DNA of 26,046 bases from positions 1 to 26,046 of the IMG/VR virus record IMGVR_UViG_3300047557_001727. One strand, 5' to 3'. The stretch's first letter is position 1; every line of letters begins with the position of its first letter. Of this stretch, positions 7,349-13,627 are shown piece by piece. This DNA comes from a virus. The notes under the pieces are model-generated. The model saw nothing but the letters and a program-made list of their open reading frames with translations, did not search any database and was not told where the DNA came from. Made by a program: the position numbers and the translations under genes.

Positions 7349-7768
7349 TTAAGAAATTAAATCGTAATACATATTTACCGCAACAACCTCGTTTGAATTT
7401 ACGCCGGTTGTGTCGGTTAATTGAATGTAGCTGTCAGTCAAATTGATAATACGAGGCTTCATAAGGATAATAAAACCACCATTCAAGCTACGCACTGCAG
7501 TATAGGCGGGCATCTGATACACAAACTCTTGCTTTTTATTGTCTCTCCAAGTACATACAACCTGATCAATAGCAGAGGCCGCAATAACTGTCTCATTTTG
7601 AGGCGTCTTTGCAAGCTGAGTCGCTGAAAATACCTCAAAGCCATAGAGAATGATATTGTTTCGGCTCAGGTTTGGGACCTCGGTATAGTAATACTTGTTT
7701 CCGGTTGTGGGAGTGCCTGTAATTTTTGCGCGTACAAGCTGGCTGCGCTTAATAATCAAATTGTTCAT
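7349..7768 (-). CDS. Beta-rich capsid-type protein (jelly-roll candidate 1)
   Basis: This 139-residue protein has strands KYYYTEVPNL, NIILYGFEVFSA, VVCTWRDNKKQEFVYQMP, GGFIILMKP, SYIQLTD and VVAVNMYYD, with VRSLNGG near residue 92. It shares the LNGG motif and C-terminal strand order with the next gene, suggesting duplication. It is the first gene after the terminator that follows the capsid gene and has its own -7 element 19 bases before the ATG. Size and all-beta character fit a vertex or single-jelly-roll protein. This is inference, not a sequence-family match. Confidence 0.6.
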   Translation of the reverse strand: MNNLIIKRSQLVRAKITGTPTTGNKYYYTEVPNLSRNNIILYGFEVFSATQLAKTPQNETVIAASAIDQVVCTWRDNKKQEFVYQMPAYTAVRSLNGGFIILMKPRIINLTDSYIQLTDTTGVNSNEVVAVNMYYDLIS

Positions 7769-7787
7769 GTTTAAAGTAGTTAATACG

Positions 7788-7795
7788 CAAATATA
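7788..7795 (-). promoter_or_regulatory. Bacteroidetes-type -7 element restarting transcription
   Basis: Read on the minus strand this is TATATTTG, a perfect TAnnTTTG, placed 19 bases upstream of the ATG at 7768 and directly after the T-run of the terminator. No TTG is found at the -33 position because the hairpin occupies it. Promoter activity is therefore plausible but not certain. Confidence 0.5.
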
Positions 7796-7797
7796 AT

Positions 7798-7825
7798 AAA
7801 AAAGCCCCGGTTTTTACGCCGGGGC
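7798..7825 (-). terminator. Intrinsic terminator after the capsid gene
   Basis: On the minus strand GCCCCGG pairs with CCGGGGC around an 8-base loop, followed directly by six T residues. It is located 33 bases after the stop codon of the likely major capsid gene. It would end most transcripts there, allowing a higher level of capsid mRNA than of the minor genes downstream. Confidence 0.9.
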
Positions 7826-7857
7826 CATGAAAAACAAAAATCCCTATTCTACACCGA

Positions 7858-8508
7858 TTAGGATTTAGCGTTTGTTACCAGGTATCCGCGTACTTCGAAC
7901 ACAGCGAAAACGCTGAATCCATCTCCATCAATAGCAGAGGCGTTACCCAGGCTTACATTTATATCCAATGTTTGGCGCCCATCTACACATACAGGATCTG
8001 AAGGATAAAAACCATACAAGCCATTTGAATACTCGTTAGTCAATTTCTGAGCTGAAGCACTGAACCAGGCATTTGCTGCGGTCTGAGTTCCGGGAACACG
8101 CAAGAATGCGCGAGTAGGGAACGCAGGCAAAAACTCTCTGCGGTCAATAGTGAAATTCAGATCAGCGTTGAAAATACCGGCAGCATTAGCGGCGTTACCT
8201 GCAAAAACATTGGTGTCTGCATAGGTGTAAACCTGTGCGTTTAAATGCTGTAATGCGGTAGGGGTGTCGCTTGCAATGTACTTCAAACCTACTGTAAAAT
8301 GTGTTACCACGAATTGGTCGTTCAAATTTAGTAGATTTTCTGTTACAATTGGAGACGCTACGCGGTTAGCCTGGAGCTGAAAGGCATAGCTTGAAAGGTT
8401 AGTGAGCTGCGTTTCTGCACGCAGATAAGACTGAGAGAGAGAGGAGTAGTCCAGGCCTAATCTTTCCTGGATAAATTTTTTCTCGTTTACGATTGAAAAG
8501 GTACTCAT
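7858..8508 (-). CDS. Likely major capsid protein
   Basis: This 216-residue protein has no TM segment or enzyme motif. The N-terminus is helical (ERLGLDYSSLSQSYLRAETQL), followed by alternating strands (FVVTHFTVGLKYIA, LNAQVYTYADTNVF, FNADLNFTIDRREFLPAF, QTLDINVSLGNAS, GFSVFAVFEVRGYLV). The case for capsid is threefold: beta-rich fold, central place among small membrane proteins, and a dedicated strong terminator just after the gene that isolates it from the minor genes. HK97-type capsids are usually larger and follow portal and protease genes, which are absent here. A single- or small jelly-roll capsid is the preferred inference; no homologue is named from sequence. Confidence 0.6.
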   Translation of the reverse strand: MSTFSIVNEKKFIQERLGLDYSSLSQSYLRAETQLTNLSSYAFQLQANRVASPIVTENLLNLNDQFVVTHFTVGLKYIASDTPTALQHLNAQVYTYADTNVFAGNAANAAGIFNADLNFTIDRREFLPAFPTRAFLRVPGTQTAANAWFSASAQKLTNEYSNGLYGFYPSDPVCVDGRQTLDINVSLGNASAIDGDGFSVFAVFEVRGYLVTNAKS

Positions 8509-8542
8509 TTTATTTATGAATTATTAATGGTGTTTTGATTGA

Positions 8543-8941
8543 TTAAAAGTCCATTTCACCGGCTTCGGCAGCGCTTGTGTCAAAGCTGCTTGAGCTGTAA
8601 GAATCTACGGCGCCCATAAGAACGCTGTTGCTTGTTTCCATGGGAATTTCGCCCAAAAGAACATCAGTAGCGCCCAGGCCGGCTTTAGCAACCAAAGGCT
8701 TAACCAGGTTGTAGCCGCCCACAAGGCTCATGCCGAGGCCAAAGGATTTCAGCATAGAACCTTTTGCAAAGGCTCCGATTGCAATGCCTGCGATAACTGT
8801 CGCTGCATCTTGATACATTTCGTTGTCCTTAATAAAGGGAACTTTGCTCAGGACAAACTTTTTAGCTACAAGAGTAGTAGCGCCGCCGGCAACGCCAGCG
8901 CCTACGGTCTTGAGAGTTTCTGTTGAAAAGATATTTTTCAT
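8543..8941 (-). CDS. Gly/Ala-rich membrane protein, unknown
   Basis: The product has 132 residues. Hydrophobic Gly/Ala segments occur at ~10-28 (VGAGVAGGATTLVAKKF), ~46-60 (AATVIAGIAIGAFAKG) and ~65-84 (SFGLGMSLVGGYNLVKPL), giving two to three membrane helices, then a Ser/Asp/Glu-rich tail (SYSSSSFDTSAAEAGEMDF). It lies just upstream of the capsid gene in the same direction with a 34-base gap. Such proteins are expected in the internal membrane of tailless phages; this is inferred. Confidence 0.65.
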   Translation of the reverse strand: MKNIFSTETLKTVGAGVAGGATTLVAKKFVLSKVPFIKDNEMYQDAATVIAGIAIGAFAKGSMLKSFGLGMSLVGGYNLVKPLVAKAGLGATDVLLGEIPMETSNSVLMGAVDSYSSSSFDTSAAEAGEMDF

Positions 8942-8960
8942 ATTGTTGGTAAGTTGTTAA

Positions 8961-9284
8961 TTATTTTTTACGGAATAAGAGAAAATAAGCTAAAAGTAAG
9001 CCTCCGCCTATTAATAGCATATTCATTTTTTTGGGTTGTTCGGTTAATTCTTTTGATCCCTCAGCTCTCAGCGCTTCAGGTTTTACAAAAATATCCTCCC
9101 TGGGAGCTTCTAACGATCCGCCGCCAAATGGTGGAGGATTTGTTAAAACAGGACCTAAATTTACAGGCATTGTTTCTCCGCCGCCCTCAAAAACTATATC
9201 CGTTACAACGCCGCCGCCGGTAGTTGCCGAGGTCATCGGTCCTACAGGTGCGGTGTCTGTGATTGCTCCGAGTAGTGTGTTCAT
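8961..9284 (-). CDS. C-terminally anchored membrane protein
   Basis: This protein of 107 residues is Gly/Pro/Thr-rich for the first ~85, apparently extended (TGGGVVTDIVFEGGG, NPPPFGGGS), and ends in a TM segment plus basic tail (MLLIGGGLLLAYFLLFRKK, 89-107). The same tail style (hydrophobic helix then KKK) ends the next gene upstream, so both are probably inserted in the same membrane with the N-terminus outward. No catalytic residues are visible. Confidence 0.65.
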   Translation of the reverse strand: MNTLLGAITDTAPVGPMTSATTGGGVVTDIVFEGGGETMPVNLGPVLTNPPPFGGGSLEAPREDIFVKPEALRAEGSKELTEQPKKMNMLLIGGGLLLAYFLLFRKK

Positions 9285-9300
9285 ATTACAAAGATATTAC

Positions 9301-10602
9301 TTATTTTTTCTTTTTAGTGAAATACCACAATGCAGCCAAGGCAGCAACGCCTCCGACAATATACAGAGTGGTTTTGCTTTTTGGTGTTTCAGCTCCGCCT
9401 GGAGTTCCGCCCTGAGTTCCGCCTGGAGTTCCGCCGCCGCCTGGAGTTTCACCGCCGCCGCCGGTTGTTTCATCTGCGGAGGGAGCTACTTTTGCAATGA
9501 TTGCGGTTGTTATTGCAGCGCCAATAGCTACCGCCATGTTTTGCAAAATTGGGATCCAAATGCTTGAACTTGCTGCGGCTGTTGCTGTTGTTGTTGCAGG
9601 TTCACCTGAAATCCCGCCTGTTGATGCGTTGTATCTTTTGCCAAACAAAGCTGAAACAAGCGCCGCTATCCATTGATCGGGCCTTAAATTTTCTCCTTTT
9701 GCTTTCTTCGCCATCAATTCGGCAAATTTTTTGCCTTTAGGACTTTTTGACTGCCCTTTATTCATTGCGTCATAAAGCTCATTTGGGTTTCCACCATTTT
9801 CAAGCCAATTCAATTCTATTGACCTAAATTTATTCCATTGATCTTGATTTCCGGCCGCAGCTCCATTGCTTAAAGTTTTAAGCGCTGTTGCAAAACCTCC
9901 GGCGTTGCCGGCAATAGCAGTCAATATGATGCCTCTTGCTGCAATTCCTATAGGAAATACTTTTGCAGCCGCAATTTTTACCTTTTGAAATGCGTTGTAA
10001 TTATCCCAAACGCGATTCCGTTTGGCCCATTCAACAGCGCCCTCAGTGGCTCCTATTCCGCAGTAACCTCCACTTTTGCCGGTTCCGGCTATCATGGGAC
10101 CGGTTATCCCGGCCAAATAACTTACTTTCATTTTATATCTGTGATTTGCTTTTTTTTCTGAATCAAATTTACCCCAAACAACATCAATAATGCAACCCGA
10201 ATCCGTTACGCAATAAATATGGCCCGGAATGGCGCTATCTGTATAAGACGCCAAAACAAAGTGCCAGGGGATTCCTAAATTCTGCAAAATAGCCGCAGTA
10301 AAAAGGCTCATGCTCTTGCAGTCCGCAATGGCGCCCTTTCGCATAATTGCCGATGGCATTTGTACTACTTGCTGCCAATCGTCTGCCTTATACTTTACAT
10401 TCTTTTTAAGGTAGTCAAAAATTCGTTTACAGGTTTCTCTCTCGTTTGTAGCCTTAAAATACTGTGCAAGATCCTTTGTCTGTTCAACAGCAGCCGGAAC
10501 AGCGTCTCTGATTGCTTTTCTCAAGTCGCTATTGTCTGCGTCTGTGAGTAAATCCGTTTTTACCCCTGAGAACTTTGGTATGACTGCCTTTGGGATTCTC
10601 AT
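9301..10602 (-). CDS. Transglutaminase-like protein with C-terminal TM anchor
   Basis: The product has 433 residues. The N-terminal ~150 residues carry a transglutaminase-like papain fold: GAIADCKSMSLFTAAILQNLG (Cys95), a strand, PGHIYCV (His128) and IIDVVWGKF (Asp140) give the Cys-His-Asp triad in order and spacing. A hydrophobic region follows at ~214-240 (GIAARGIILTAIAGNAGG). The C-terminal half has a hydrophobic Ala/Ile stretch (~355-375), a GGGG/GGTP linker (~380-410) and a final TM plus KKKK tail. The family includes proteases and amidases. An entry or maturation protease tethered to the virion membrane is inferred. The stop overlaps nothing downstream; the start overlaps the LEA-like gene by 4 bases. 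Confidence 0.75.
   Translation of the reverse strand: MRIPKAVIPKFSGVKTDLLTDADNSDLRKAIRDAVPAAVEQTKDLAQYFKATNERETCKRIFDYLKKNVKYKADDWQQVVQMPSAIMRKGAIADCKSMSLFTAAILQNLGIPWHFVLASYTDSAIPGHIYCVTDSGCIIDVVWGKFDSEKKANHRYKMKVSYLAGITGPMIAGTGKSGGYCGIGATEGAVEWAKRNRVWDNYNAFQKVKIAAAKVFPIGIAARGIILTAIAGNAGGFATALKTLSNGAAAGNQDQWNKFRSIELNWLENGGNPNELYDAMNKGQSKSPKGKKFAELMAKKAKGENLRPDQWIAALVSALFGKRYNASTGGISGEPATTTATAAASSSIWIPILQNMAVAIGAAITTAIIAKVAPSADETTGGGGETPGGGGTPGGTQGGTPGGAETPKSKTTLYIVGGVAALAALWYFTKKKK
9380..9475. repeat. Gly/Pro-rich degenerate repeat in coding sequence
   Basis: Repeated ggagttccgcc-like units on the plus strand encode the GGGGTPGG/TQGGTPGG linker of the transglutaminase-like protein. Because the units are degenerate multiples of 3, length changes would keep the frame. 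Confidence 0.7.
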
Positions 10603-11075
10603 TTGAATAAGGCGCCCTGAATGTCCTTAATATAAGTTTGGGTGTTGATCTCAAAACTTTCAGGATAACTGAAAAGAGGCATTAAGGTTGTCATGTCCAC
10701 CTTAAATATAGGCCACTTTTTATCTGTGATTGATTTTACAAGCGCCGAAACTATTTGTAAATTGTTCAAGGCAAAGACAATGGTCATTTTTGTAACGCCT
10801 GGCTTAATTTCCGCCGGACCTGATCTAAAAGAACTGATTGCGTACTGATTCCAATTCAGATTGCCTTTTATACCCCTGATTTTAATTGTAGTATCGGTAG
10901 GATTCATAATATCCAGGTCAATGTGAGCTGAATAACTGAGTTTATCTCGCTTTAATCTCAAAGCAACAGGCGTGTAACTGAGCTTTCCGCTTGCCTTCCA
11001 TAACTGATAAAGCCGGTAAGCGCCTGCAAGTGCAACGATTCCCAAAACAGCCTTTGCCTGAGTTGATAACTTCAT
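10599..11075 (-). CDS. Membrane-anchored LEA14-like (WHy-type) protein
   Basis: This 158-residue protein has an N-terminal TM segment (~7-24, AKAVLGIVALAGAYRLYQLW). The remainder reads as a small beta sandwich of the LEA type 2 kind: LSYSAHIDLDIMNPTDTTIKIRGIKG is the typical first half, in which a strand is followed by N-P and a second strand. It is the first gene of the leftward structural operon. The ATG stands only 5 bases after a perfect -7 element. Its role could be a membrane-proximal virion protein. The fold call is by pattern and moderate. Confidence 0.65.
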   Translation of the reverse strand: MKLSTQAKAVLGIVALAGAYRLYQLWKASGKLSYTPVALRLKRDKLSYSAHIDLDIMNPTDTTIKIRGIKGNLNWNQYAISSFRSGPAEIKPGVTKMTIVFALNNLQIVSALVKSITDKKWPIFKVDMTTLMPLFSYPESFEINTQTYIKDIQGALFK

Positions 11076-11080
11076 AAACG

Positions 11081-11088
11081 CAAAAATA
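11081..11088 (-). promoter_or_regulatory. -7 element of the leftward structural operon
   Basis: On the minus strand TATTTTTG matches TAnnTTTG. It ends 5 bases before the ATG at 11075, so the mRNA would be leaderless or nearly so. A TTG lies upstream but at 13 bases, which is too close, so the -33 part is poor. Confidence 0.5.
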
Positions 11089-11108
11089 CAAGGATAAAAA
11101 GCAAAAAT

Positions 11109-11138
11109 TTGTTTTTTCGCCTATTTTGGGTACTTTTG
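11109..11138 (+). promoter_or_regulatory. Bacteroidetes-type promoter of the rightward small operon
   Basis: TTG at 11109-11111 and TACTTTTG at 11131-11138 are separated by 19 bases, both consensus. It shows that the first gene starts at the ATG at 11168 and not at the upstream TTG at 11126, which lies inside the promoter. It diverges from the structural operon promoter. Confidence 0.8.
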
Positions 11139-11167
11139 CGATACTTTATATCACTTTTTATATCAGT

Positions 11168-11347
11168 ATGCTCGGTAAAAATAAAACTTCTTTTTTGTTA
11201 TACTTAGATCGCAGAGTGGATAACATTTTGAGAAAAGAGGCAATGAGAAAAGGCCTGAGCAAAACTGCCTATTTGCGTTTGATATTGAACGAGCATATAA
11301 TAAAAGAGGGCCACAATATCAATGACTTACTTAACCAAGTACCATGA
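11168..11347 (+). CDS. Putative ribbon-helix-helix regulator
   Basis: This protein of 59 residues from the promoter-supported ATG begins with a strand (NKTSFLLYLDRRVDNIL), followed by two helices (LRKEAMRKGLSKTAYLRLILNEHI), the size and order of CopG/Arc-type ribbon-helix-helix proteins. It is the first gene of a three-gene operon divergent from the structural operon, a good place for a repressor or activator of late genes. Its stop overlaps the next start as ATGA. The DNA-binding role is inferred. Confidence 0.65.
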   Translation: MLGKNKTSFLLYLDRRVDNILRKEAMRKGLSKTAYLRLILNEHIIKEGHNINDLLNQVP

Positions 11348-11631
11348 ACAACAGAAAACTGATAAAAATTCAAAACGAGGAATTTGTACTCTCTGATCTT
11401 AAAGGCAATCCATTTATTTGCCCTTTTCAAAACTCTCATTTAATTCAGGGGCAACTTGCCGGCCAAATTATTAACCACAAACCGCAATGCAGCTCCGCCT
11501 GTGCGCTTTTTGTTATGGAGTCTTTGCCGAATAACAAAATAAGGGTTACAAAAAATTGCGCCCCGCAGCATGATGTTGAGGTATTGCCTGTTGAGGATAA
11601 TTCATCAAGTTCCCCTATATTGCAATCGTGA
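11344..11631 (+). CDS. Small Cys/His-containing protein, unknown
   Basis: This 95-residue protein contains cysteines in C-P-F-Q, HKPQCSSACALF and KNCAPQHD contexts, which could bind zinc or iron-sulfur, although the spacing matches no finger I know. The N-terminus is beta-like (LIKIQNEEFVLSDLKGNPF). It is translationally coupled to both neighbours (ATGA at the start, GTGA at the end). Function is unknown; a small regulatory or adaptor protein fits the operon. Confidence 0.6.
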   Translation: MNNRKLIKIQNEEFVLSDLKGNPFICPFQNSHLIQGQLAGQIINHKPQCSSACALFVMESLPNNKIRVTKNCAPQHDVEVLPVEDNSSSSPILQS

Positions 11632-11918
11632 AATTTTACCGCATACCCGCCGCAGTAAGGCAAAATGCCATTAAAGGGCTATTGCTACGCAAAAAGTACC
11701 GCAGAGGCGGAACGGCTGTGGGTATAGGTATGGCTCGCTTAATCTCTCGCGGCGGCTCAGTTCCCTTTGCCATTGTTAAAAAAATTTCTCAGTATTTCCC
11801 CAGGCATCAATTTGATAATTTGCATATCAAAAATTCAAATGGTTGGATTGCCTGGCAGTTATGGGGAGGCTCTGCAGGTTGGAGCTGGTCTAAGAAGATC
11901 GTCTCTTCAAACGGATAA
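11628..11918 (+). CDS. Stand-alone copy of an XkdF-N-terminal-like phage domain
   Basis: The product has 96 residues from a GTG start that overlaps the upstream stop. The order IPAAVRQNAIKGL..RKKYRRGGTAVGIGMARLISRGG...VKKISQYFPRH...GWIAWQLWGGSAGWSWSKKIV matches a domain I know from phage proteins, usually N-terminal to XkdF-like proteases or beside portal genes, where it appears as ARAR.L....V..M..FF.RH...GRIAWLLWGGD. Here it stands alone and in the Bacteroidetes backbone. Biochemical function of the domain is not known to me. The 3' end overlaps the convergent hydrolase gene by 29 bases. Confidence 0.65.
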   Translation: MKFYRIPAAVRQNAIKGLLLRKKYRRGGTAVGIGMARLISRGGSVPFAIVKKISQYFPRHQFDNLHIKNSNGWIAWQLWGGSAGWSWSKKIVSSNG

Positions 11919-12573
11919 AAGCCAAGGCCCCTAAAGCAAAAACGCCGCCGACTCTGATTGCGTTTCCTATCGCTGTTCTTGCTGCCTGTCTCTGATCAAA
12001 AAGAGTATAAGTAAACTTGTTTCCATATTTCTGTGATGCGCTTTCAGCAAATTTCAGCATTGAGTTAAAATCATCAACAGATTGAAAAACCTGGCAGCCT
12101 GCTGAGTGATCGGCAATGAGTTCTGTTTTACCTAATCTTTGCGCCCTGTGAATGTTTATGCCAAAATAACCGGTTTGCTTTGTTGCCGGATCAAAATCAG
12201 TTATTGCGTCTCGGTTGTAATCTCTGTAAATTGTAACCGGTCCGCCTGTTTGTACTAAAGCCCTATAAGTGTAGTGAGTGCCTAATTGATAAGCTCCTTT
12301 GTATTGCCCCTCTGCTAATAATGCGGCTGCTTTTTGCCCCGGCCAAATGTTTTTCAGCCAATAAGTGCCTGTGTCGGTGGTTCCGGGAGCCTGCCAAATT
12401 TCCCATTGGCCGGAGCCATTTTTAAAAATGTAGCCGAGTGTATCATCAAATTTGCCGCTTTGCTTGTTTGGGGATCTAACGCCAAAGAGATTCATTGAAA
12501 ACGGCCTTTCATCAAGCTCAAAGCCTTGCCGCCTGTAAGCGTTTACAATTTGTTGAGCTGTGAAGCGCTGCAT
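11890..12573 (-). CDS. L,D-transpeptidase-like or cell-wall hydrolase, C-terminal TM
   Basis: This 227-residue protein carries the core YFGINIHRAQRLGKTELIAD followed by HSAGCQVF, which resembles the H...(x14-17)...S.GC motif of YkuD-type catalytic domains and of small phage wall enzymes; candidate residues are His142, Ser157 and Cys160. A hydrophobic segment near the end (VGGVFALGALAFIRL, ~207-221) and basic RRSS tail give a C-terminal membrane anchor, the same layout as the muramidase and transglutaminase-like proteins. An envelope-processing enzyme carried in the virion membrane or used at lysis is inferred. It starts 6 bases after the basic-protein gene. Confidence 0.6.
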   Translation of the reverse strand: MQRFTAQQIVNAYRRQGFELDERPFSMNLFGVRSPNKQSGKFDDTLGYIFKNGSGQWEIWQAPGTTDTGTYWLKNIWPGQKAAALLAEGQYKGAYQLGTHYTYRALVQTGGPVTIYRDYNRDAITDFDPATKQTGYFGINIHRAQRLGKTELIADHSAGCQVFQSVDDFNSMLKFAESASQKYGNKFTYTLFDQRQAARTAIGNAIRVGGVFALGALAFIRLKRRSS

Positions 12574-12578
12574 GGTGA

Positions 12579-12809
12579 TTAATCGCAGCGTTTAAGGTTT
12601 CTGCCGGCGGCGCTTGACGGCCTTTTAGATAAAGAACGGCCATAAGTTGAACATTTTGCCGCTGAGGGCTTGCCGCCTGCCCTTGTTTTAAACTTAGATA
12701 GCGGAGCTGCCTTTTGCTTTTTGTATGCTGCCTCAGAGGCAAATTTTTTGGTTGCTGTGTTGAAATAGTAAACACTACCAGAGGCCGATTTTCTTTTAAC
12801 TATTGACAT
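12579..12809 (-). CDS. Small basic protein, possible DNA-condensing virion component
   Basis: The product has 76 residues with many Lys and Arg and few acidic residues (SIVKRKSASGSVYYFNTATKKF, KKQKAAPLSKFKTRAGGKPSAAK, RSLSKRPSSAAGRNLKRCD). Two cysteines are present. A second open frame overlapping it (12518-12775) is a shadow. High charge suggests binding to nucleic acid, such as genome condensation in the capsid, but this is inference. It is the first gene of the left block after the cassette-like region. Confidence 0.55.
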   Translation of the reverse strand: MSIVKRKSASGSVYYFNTATKKFASEAAYKKQKAAPLSKFKTRAGGKPSAAKCSTYGRSLSKRPSSAAGRNLKRCD

Positions 12810-12842
12810 AATTCGTTTTTCGCGAATATAAGCAATAAAACG

Positions 12843-12890
12843 CTAACAAACTGCAAGCGCCATTAAAACAGGCGCCTGCAGGACTGTTAG
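12843..12890 (-). repeat. attC-like imperfect palindrome, site A
   Basis: Plus-strand left arm CTAACA-AA-CTGCA-A-GCGCC pairs with right arm GGCGC-C-TGCAG-GAC-TGTTAG around a 9-base loop. The arms are interrupted by a 2-versus-3 internal loop (AA/GAC) and a single A/C mismatch. It starts just 6 bases after the stop codon of the 12897 gene on the minus strand, with the CTAAC edge nearest that stop. Edge YTAAC...GTTAR plus asymmetric loops are the properties of integron attC sites. Confidence 0.55.
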
Positions 12891-12896
12891 TGGTAA

Positions 12897-13217
12897 TTAT
12901 CGGAACGACACTTCTTCGTAATAACATTTGGTTATATTTTGAAGGCTATTCCATCTATCAAAATACTTTTCAACATATTCATCTGCTATCCATTTCATTC
13001 CATATTTATCCGTTTCAAACTGCTCATAATAAGCCTTCCATTTTTTTAATGCTTTATTAAATTTGGAGCAGTATTTTGTCGCAGTTGATTTTTTATTGGT
13101 AACAAAAACAACAGCACTATAATAGTCGTCATAAGAGCCACCGCAATATCGAACCAAATAATAACTGCCACTAACACGGGTTTGGCAAAATGGCTGTTTT
13201 GTAATTCTATTTGACAT
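12897..13217 (-). CDS. Cassette-type hypothetical protein 1
   Basis: This 106-residue protein has a beta start (QTRVSGSYYLVRYCGGSYDDYYSAVVFVTN) and a charged helical second half (TKYCSKFNKALKKWKAYYEQFE) rich in Tyr and Lys. The gene is visibly AT-rich: positions 13021-13080 have 17 G/C of 60, against 30 of 60 at 14881-14940 in the backbone. It is bracketed by attC-like sites A and B. Function is unknown. Confidence 0.65.
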   Translation of the reverse strand: MSNRITKQPFCQTRVSGSYYLVRYCGGSYDDYYSAVVFVTNKKSTATKYCSKFNKALKKWKAYYEQFETDKYGMKWIADEYVEKYFDRWNSLQNITKCYYEEVSFR

Positions 13218-13250
13218 TTGTTTTTAATTTTAAAGTTTTATAATTCTATT

Positions 13251-13292
13251 TAGCTTCGGGTTCAGCCACTTCGCCAAGCCCGAAACCGTTAT
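13251..13292 (-). repeat. attC-like palindrome, site B
   Basis: TTCGGG (13255-13260) pairs with CCCGAA (13279-13284), extended by TT with AA across a bulged G. An outer TAGC weakly pairs with GTTA across a 3-base ACC loop. The edge on the minus strand is ATAACG, 14 bases after the stop of the gene at 13306. It shares GCCAAGC and the CCGTTAT end with site C. It is weaker than site A. Confidence 0.4.
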
Positions 13293-13305
13293 AAGTAATA
13301 AAAAA

Positions 13306-13608
13306 CTATAATTTATCTTTAAACTCCTTTTTAAGAGCTTCTATTTTATCTTGTGTTTTTGCTGCTCTTTCAAGTGATATCTTATCACCTTTTTCTTCGT
13401 ATCTATTTTTGATGTCTTCCAATTCCTCTATTTCATCAGAAATTTGACCAATAGTTTTTTTACTACTTCTAACAGGCGGTTGGCGCAATGCTTTAATTGC
13501 ATACTCAACCCCATCCATAAACCCATTATTATAGTGTTTACAATCATTTGTACCAGTATCAGCATTTGTAAGCATCTTTTTTGCTTTATTGATTATTTCT
13601 TCTTCCAT
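13306..13608 (-). CDS. Cassette-type hypothetical protein 2, coiled coil
   Basis: The product has 100 residues. The N-terminal helix ends in a GFMDGVEYAIKAL stretch common in small phage proteins with unknown function. The C-terminal ~55 residues are a charged coiled coil (ISDEIEELEDIKNRYEEKGD, AAKTQDKIEALKKEF). It is AT-rich like its neighbour and lies between sites B and C. No enzyme motif is present. It may be cargo or a lost-function gene. Confidence 0.6.
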   Translation of the reverse strand: MEEEIINKAKKMLTNADTGTNDCKHYNNGFMDGVEYAIKALRQPPVRSSKKTIGQISDEIEELEDIKNRYEEKGDKISLERAAKTQDKIEALKKEFKDKL

Positions 13609-13627
13609 ATAAATTTAATTTTTAATT

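Noticed and set aside
11126-11167. TTG start at 11126 for the RHH-like gene
   Set aside because: A perfect TTG/TAnnTTTG promoter lies at 11109-11138, overlapping it; the start must be the ATG at 11168.
12518-12775. 85-codon frame overlapping the basic protein gene
   Set aside because: It is rich in Gln, Pro and Arg in a way typical of off-frame reading; the 76-codon frame begins cleanly before and ends six bases before the hydrolase start.
12843-12890. Site A as a simple Rho-independent terminator
   Set aside because: No T-run follows the hairpin in the direction of transcription, and the asymmetric loops conserved in site D are not a terminator property.
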